Of a DNA stretch of 64,000 bases, positions 58,651 to 64,000 are shown piece after piece. Below the pieces are notes generated by a model. That model saw only the letters and a list, made by a program, of their open reading frames with translations. It had not been told where the DNA came from and searched no databases. The DNA lies in assembly GCA_023079485.1 (NCBI GenBank), contig CM041092.1:3553127-3617126 (forward strand). The letters are read 5' to 3'. The DNA is from Archilochus colubris. Its lineage: Eukaryota > Chordata > Aves > Apodiformes > Trochilidae. Each line of letters begins with the position of its first letter. Within the stretch, counting starts at the first letter, position 1. The position numbers were made by a program, and so were the translations under genes.

Positions 58651-60813
58651 AAAGGACAAAGTAAAAACCCAAGGTTTTAAGCTATGGGTGTTTATAATCC
58701 CACAGCTGCTGTAGGAAATATCTTTTACACCCATCACTACCCAGATCAATCCTGACCAGGCCTAAAGTGGCATTTTCAGTCCTTTGGATCACCAGTAAGG
58801 TTGGATTCAGTCCTCCAATTCAAAGATAATTTTTTTTTTGGAGATTTTTTTTATAGGATTTTCTTAATCACTAAGGATGCTGAACACAAACTTGAAGTTT
58901 TTTGTGCCCCTTAGATAGTGTAAACTGATTTATTCTTTTTCACCAGCTGCATGCCCATGTTTTGCTCTCTCATAACTCTTTCTTCACCTTGCCTGAAACC
59001 AAGAGATTTCCTATTTTTCTTCTGTTTCAAATTTTCTCAAAGTTCCCTCTCCACCCAGTGCTGCCATCTTAGTTCCTGAATAAAACCTCAGTGTTTCTCA
59101 ACAGGGTGCAGAATTATCTTCCCCTAAACAATCTCTGCTAGCAGTGCCTTGGGTTTGTTTTGTTTTGTTTTCAGGGGAGAATACTAAAAATCAAACATAA
59201 AAATCAACCCTTCTATTCATCTTACAAGCAAGTTGCTTCCCTGTATTAGAGATAGGAGCTGGGCAGCAGGAGCAATTATAAACACATTGGTCATCTGAGA
59301 TTTCAAGGCACTTAAGCAAAGAATTTAAGAGTCTTTTCTCAATCTTGCATCACAGCCATCTCCTCTGCCTGCTTCCCACTTTATACTTCACCCAGAATAT
59401 TTTTTGTTTCACCAGCCTATTGGTCTTGGAAATTTCCAAATCACACAGGTTTATTTGTGTCTCTTGCCCCACATTTGTGTTCAGACCTCTAAAGACATTC
59501 TCCTTTGAGTTGCCTCAGAGGAAGGGAAAAACCCAAGTTGTTTTTTTGGTTTTTTTTTTTTTAATGTCTGCATTCTGAGGAAGCATCTGTATGCTAATTT
59601 GCTCTCAACTTTGCTAGCAGAAAATTTAAAGGCAGATAAATAAATGAAGTCCAGTTAGCAGTTAGAAATCTTTGTAATGTTACTGATTTCTTGGGAGTTT
59701 TTTTTTTTTTTCCCTCCCACCAGCCTTCAAAGCTGTTTCTTTACTTTAGGAGATCATTAGAAGTTAATACTTGAGTACCCAAAGTCCTGTTCCACCTTAA
59801 AAATTGTACTGAATCTGTCAAACATCAATTTTGAATCAATGCCAATTCAGTATAAATAAAGTGTGATATGGACACTCCAGTGAAGGAGAGCCAGCAAATC
59901 AAAAGAACTGTTATCACACAGGGAACGTGATAGATTTTCTCCAATAATTCCAATTTTGATCACCTTTTCCAGAGAAGAACTTCAGTGACTCAAATAGGAA
60001 TAAGATATGAAGCAATCGTTGTTTCTGGCTGTTAAAGATGGTTGATATAAATGAAGGCTGAGCCTAACCCTTTCTAAAAAGGACCTAAATGTTAACATTT
60101 TCATAATTAGGATGAAAACTGAAGGAGGGGGGTTGTGTCTGGTGAGTTTCAAAGGAGCAAAAAAATTATAAATTATGCCAATTAAAAACGAAAGGTCTAA
60201 GAATAAACAGTAAATTCACGTAGAGCTGACTGATTCCCAGAGTAGTAGGCATTATGTCAAATAAAACCACCAAGTGAACTGAAGTATTAATGAACAGAAG
60301 AGATAGCCAGACATGTTTATATAGGCAGCCAGGGCTGGAGGACAGACAGACAAGGCAGGGAGGTGTGTTGTAATAAACTTGAAGGGGGGGACAGACTTGT
60401 TGGGCCAAGTGTCCCTTTCCCATCCAGGAATTCCTTATGTCCTCATTACCCTTTCACCTCTGGACAGCTGCAATGTTAAAATCTGGCTCATGTCTTAAGG
60501 GAATTGAGTTTAATGTCCTTAATTTAGTCCCTGGTCCACATTTATCCATATCACAAAAGAATCCCAGGATTTGGCTTGATGGACAATGTCTGCTCAGGGA
60601 AGAGGCCCATCCTGGACTGGCAGGGCTGTTCCAAGGAAAGTTTTAGACTTCCAGAAAGCCTGGGTAGGCTGTGTCATCCATGCATGGGACTTTCACTGAG
60701 AGAAACCATTTTATTTTCATTCCCTTGGGGTTTTTTGCATCTTTAATGTGTAGCATTTTAATTACCAAAGCAATAGGTTTGCTCCTACCTCATGATTAGG
60801 GAGGTTTTTGATT

Positions 60814-60950
60814 CCACATCCCTGGAAGTGTCCAAGGCCAGGTTGGATGAGGCTTTGTGCAACCTGGTCTAGTGGGAGGTGTCCCTGCCTATGGAGGGGA
60901 GTTGGATTTTGATGATCTTTAAGGTCTCTTCCAACACAAACCATTCTATA
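60814..60950 (+). mobile_element. CR1 LINE 3'-terminal fragment (plus strand)
   Basis: CACATCCCTGGAAGTGTCCA, GGCCAGGTTGGATGAGGC, GCAACCTGGTCTAGTGGGAG, GTGTCCCTGCCTATGGAGG and ATGATCTTTAAGGTCTCTTC end at ACAAACCATTCTATATTTCC. This is the terminal 140 bp of an avian CR1, 5'-truncated, with its octamer-type tail shortened. There is no ORF. Confidence 0.94.
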
Positions 60951-63900
60951 TTTCCAGGGTTCTATTGAAAACACACAGCCCTCTTGTCTTTATATAGATT
61001 TTGGGGCCAAATATGATTGTTTGACAGTAGTCAAGTTTGAAAAGAACAACCATGACCTCTCAGTTTTCTCATTTTTCTTCACCTTTAAATGGAGGAAAAC
61101 CCCAACAAGGAGCAAGCTGTGGGCCTCACTCCCAATGCCAAAATCCAGGGCTATACAATCTGGATCCAGAGAGGGCAAATTGGTTGTGGTAGTGATAGAA
61201 TTGTGAAAGGGGGTAAAACTTAATCATCAAAAAGGCTTGGTTGGTTTTGAGGTTTTTTTTATGTTAACAAAGCATTTTAACTAACTGATTACATCACATC
61301 TCCAGCCAGGCCTCTTCAGGAACTGGATAGGGATGTGAAAGGCACTTGTTGTCCTCCTCTAGAAAACATCAGTGGTACCCATTTTCCAACACTGTGGGGT
61401 TTTCCTCTGCTTCTTTAGGAATATTTTCCATGCCTTTGTGATGATTTTCTTCTGATCCATTTGTTTACCAACTTAACCCATATAAAATGCTATGCAGCTA
61501 CCTGAAGAGTGTTAGTAGACATGTCAAGGCACTGGGTGCATTTTAGGGTGGAAAGAAGGGTGTAAGATGGAGTCTGACAGAAGCAGTTGATTTGTAAATA
61601 ACAAAATTGTAGGATTTATTCCTTTTTGATGGCCTGCACTTTTATGAAAAGAAAATCCCCTGGAAACCTCTGTAAATGGCATGAAACATATAATTAGACT
61701 TCACTTTTCTCACTCTCTGCTTATTTAACTGCTCAGTAACTTCAGCAGTGATTCAGTAACAACTGATTTTATGGAAACATCTGACAATGAGAACAAATAT
61801 TTGCTGTGTTTTCAGTCTCTGCTTTATATTTTTCCCTCCTCACCATGAGGAAGAGCTTGCCTTGTTTTCTCCACTGTTCCCACCTCTACCCGTGTCCTTT
61901 TCCCACCCCTCAACACCAGACGTGGCTTCATTCTTAGACCCCAAATTCCAGACACAGAGAGTTCCTGTCTTCCCAAAACTGAGTGTCAGTGCCAGGCAGG
62001 CTTTGGCATAAGGAAAGACATCAGTGCCAGGCACAGCTGGTGGGTGGGTGGGTGGTAGCACAGGAACTCACCCAAGCTCTCACCTGCCCTAAAATCAGAT
62101 AAACAAGGCTGGGCCACTGTTGGGTTTGGTTTCTCTTGACTCTGCTCAACCACTTCAGCCCTTTCCCCACCTGCTAGGGAAAGGGGTCTTGCATGTAAAA
62201 AGCCAGCCCAGTAGGGTCACAGGGATAGACAAGCTATGAACTCACCCAGGGTTGACTTTGCTGTCATGAACCTCCCCAAATGCTCCCACCAAAGCAGCCT
62301 CCATAGCAAACCCGGGGTCATCTCACTGATTTGTGCTTTCACCCCTGGGACAGCAATATTCTGTCCAGCTCAAACTCCTGCAAAGGCAAGGGATGGGTAG
62401 GAGGATGCCATCAGGGTGGCTGCCACCAACCTCTCTACCCAGGACCAGACACCCCAACACTGAGTGCAGGGGTTATAATGTCCCATTCCCTGCCCCTCTT
62501 GGTATCCTCTGATAGCATGGTGGGCCTGTTCACATCTCTGCTGGCTTCAGTGGCCTGTGCTGCCCATGCCACATGGAAAATTAAAGGTCAGATAATGAAT
62601 ATCACTCTCCTAAAACGGGCACTCTGCAGATGTCTTCACCTGTGGGGACAGCTGAAACATGGTGCAGGAGTTAGGGATGTGGAGTTGCAATCCTTGGCTC
62701 CTGGGAGAGTCAAGAAAAACATCAGTGCTCACACTGAACACGACCCAGGCTGCCAAAATTATTCTGGAGACCAATTTGCTTCTTCCCTAGGCCAAAATAT
62801 GGGAAGTCACAACCACCCATAACCTCCATGTGCTAGGCCCAGAGGCAGGTGGACCAACTGGGTGAACACCAAACAGTATTGATGTCTTCTGCCTTACCCA
62901 TTTTTTGCACCTCTTTCTAACCTCTCAGAGCAGGGGAAAATAATACAGCCAAGATACTCACTTCTGAACTTGGGGAAAAAAAAAAGACAAAAATAGCAAT
63001 TTTAGAGGGTTTCAGGTTGAAGGTTGCTTGTCAGAATCCATGAAGAGAGCAGCAGTTGTTCTGACACTGCGGTTTTCACATCCTTGTCAGAGATTTGAAG
63101 CAGGATAGCTGATGTGTGTTAAAAAAGGATGGTGAGGTTTTAAAATAGTTTAGATCCTGCCTGGAGCAAGTTTTGAGCAAGACAGTAAGAAGCATTGGTA
63201 GCAGTGTAGATGCACCTACCACCATCCATAGGGGGAAATGATTTCAGCAAATGCTGGCACTGACCTGGAAGACCACAGAAGACCAAATGACCCAGGGAGG
63301 TGTCAGGAGAATTTCCAACAACATTTTTAAAACATAAATCAGGGTGGGAGGGAGAAGGTAGAGAAAACTTTTAAGGCGAGATAATAAAAATAAAATAAAA
63401 ATTTGAAAAAGAAGCAAGAAATCAAGCTCTCTTCTGGTTTTGACAGCTCTAATAACCCAGAGCCTGAGATTTGGGTTTGGAAAGGGGCCAGTTGGCCAAG
63501 CCTCCATCTACAGACAAGCTGGAGATGATGCTGGTAGTCAGAAGGAAGCAAACAGAAGAACTGGCAAGTCCAATGCCACCCCTGATGAAAGGGACATCTG
63601 CCAGTCGGTGGCTAAATCTGCACTTTAGGTGTGCAGGGGTTGGTGGGACATGTGCCTTGGCTTCTCTTGGTGTCTAGTGCAGAATGGCATCAATTTCCCA
63701 GATACTGGGCAATTCTGCACCCATGGAATGGCTTTGAAATCTATGCTGCGATATCTAGTTGTTTCAATTCTTTTTTTTTTCTTTCTTTGGCTTTTCTAAC
63801 TGTTTTTGTCAGCCTTGTGCTTCTGTGGGTTTTAGAAGATACAGATAATCTCCTGGAGTCGCAGAGGGAAGAAAATGTTCTGGTGATAAGGGCTGGTTGG

Positions 63901-64000
63901 GGCAATTGGTTAACCTGGAATTTTTTGGGTGGCCATGAAAATGTCAGCTTTGCATCCAGGTTCCTGCCACTGTCTTCACCTCTCTTAGCTTCATCAGTAA
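60951..64000. other. Noncoding region, no gene recognised
   Basis: About 3 kb of mixed sequence, somewhat richer in G+C from 61.8 to 62.9 kb. The longest open frame of the window (163 codons, plus strand, 62331-62822) lies here. It has a cysteine/glycine/histidine-rich start and no domain I can recognise, and I see no splice or promoter context, so it is not called as a gene. A GGGT repeat occurs at 62038-62056 and T-runs near 63771. Confidence 0.6.
62038..62056 (+). repeat. (GGGT)n repeat, potential G-quadruplex
   Basis: CTGGTGGGTGGGTGGGTGG has five G-runs (two of two, three of three) with single-T loops, which satisfies a two-tetrad G-quadruplex pattern on the plus strand. Confidence 0.85.

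Larger units (their letters stand above)
51801..60813. other. Noncoding region with ancient LINE debris
   Basis: About 9 kb without a supported gene. It contains a MIR-like 3' end (53290-53362), a long A/G-rich tract (53650-53750), an endonuclease-like CR1 relic (about 54301-54376), a CR1 reverse-transcriptase relic (56690-56900), a (GTTT)n microsatellite (57230-57265) and small duplications (55049-55098, 58565-58650). No tRNA or snRNA was seen. Confidence 0.65.

Noticed and set aside
60636..60672. LDFQKAF-like sequence (TAGACTTCCAGAAAGCC) upstream of a CR1 tail
   Set aside because: Flanking codons do not extend the reverse-transcriptase match, and the distance to the CR1 3' end is wrong for an intact element.
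62331..62822. Longest open frame (163 codons, plus strand)
   Set aside because: No recognisable domain, signal or codon pattern and no splice or promoter context. One or two frames of this length are expected by chance in 64 kb on six frames.
1..64000. Known small RNAs, tRNAs, rRNA and CRISPR arrays
   Set aside because: I looked for U6, 7SK, Y RNA, tRNA box A/B and familiar microRNA seed hairpins and for regularly spaced repeats, and recognised none.

Overview
This window reads as noncoding vertebrate chromosome DNA, most probably from a bird. The main evidence is four 3'-terminal fragments of CR1 LINE retrotransposons in the avian style: the stretch around 'TTCAAGGCCAGGTTGGATG' and the terminal 'GGTTTGGGTTGGAAGG' / 'CCATTCTATGATT' tail. 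CpG is depleted, A/T homopolymers are abundant, no long ORFs occur, and there is no bacterial, viral or organellar gene organisation. I cannot name the species. No protein-coding gene, rRNA, tRNA or known small RNA could be supported. The longest open frames are 160-163 codons, match no family I recognise, and are expected by chance in 64 kb.

Layout. From 1 to about 9.6 kb and from about 36 to 39.5 kb the sequence is rich in homeodomain-type AT motifs mixed with scattered CpGs and is poor in recognisable repeats. This is the texture of conserved noncoding regulatory DNA beside developmental genes. These parts hold a small CpG-rich promoter-like patch (about 7.08-7.21 kb), a second CpG patch with a splice-donor-like site (about 38.0-38.15 kb), and the most regulatory-looking block, at about 36.9-37.4 kb. 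From 9.6 to 36 kb the sequence is ordinary intergenic or intronic DNA with CR1 tails at 17.8 kb (+) and 32.7 kb (-), a possible older CR1/L3-type 3' end at 22.4 kb and a MIR-type SINE relic at 35.0 kb. From 39.5 to 64 kb it is ordinary desert with CR1 tails at 51.5 kb (-) and 60.8 kb (+), a MIR-like 3' fragment at 53.3 kb, and decayed CR1 coding remnants at about 54.3 kb (endonuclease-like, weak) and 56.75-56.90 kb (reverse transcriptase, clear).

Interpretation. The window is best read as part of a gene desert or a very long intron with dispersed candidate regulatory elements and a thin layer of young and ancient retroelement debris. I found no evidence of a new protein-based system. The items most worth following up are the promoter-like CpG patch, the 36.9-37.4 kb block, and the ancient transposable-element relics. 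Statements about conservation are inference from sequence texture, because no alignment was available.
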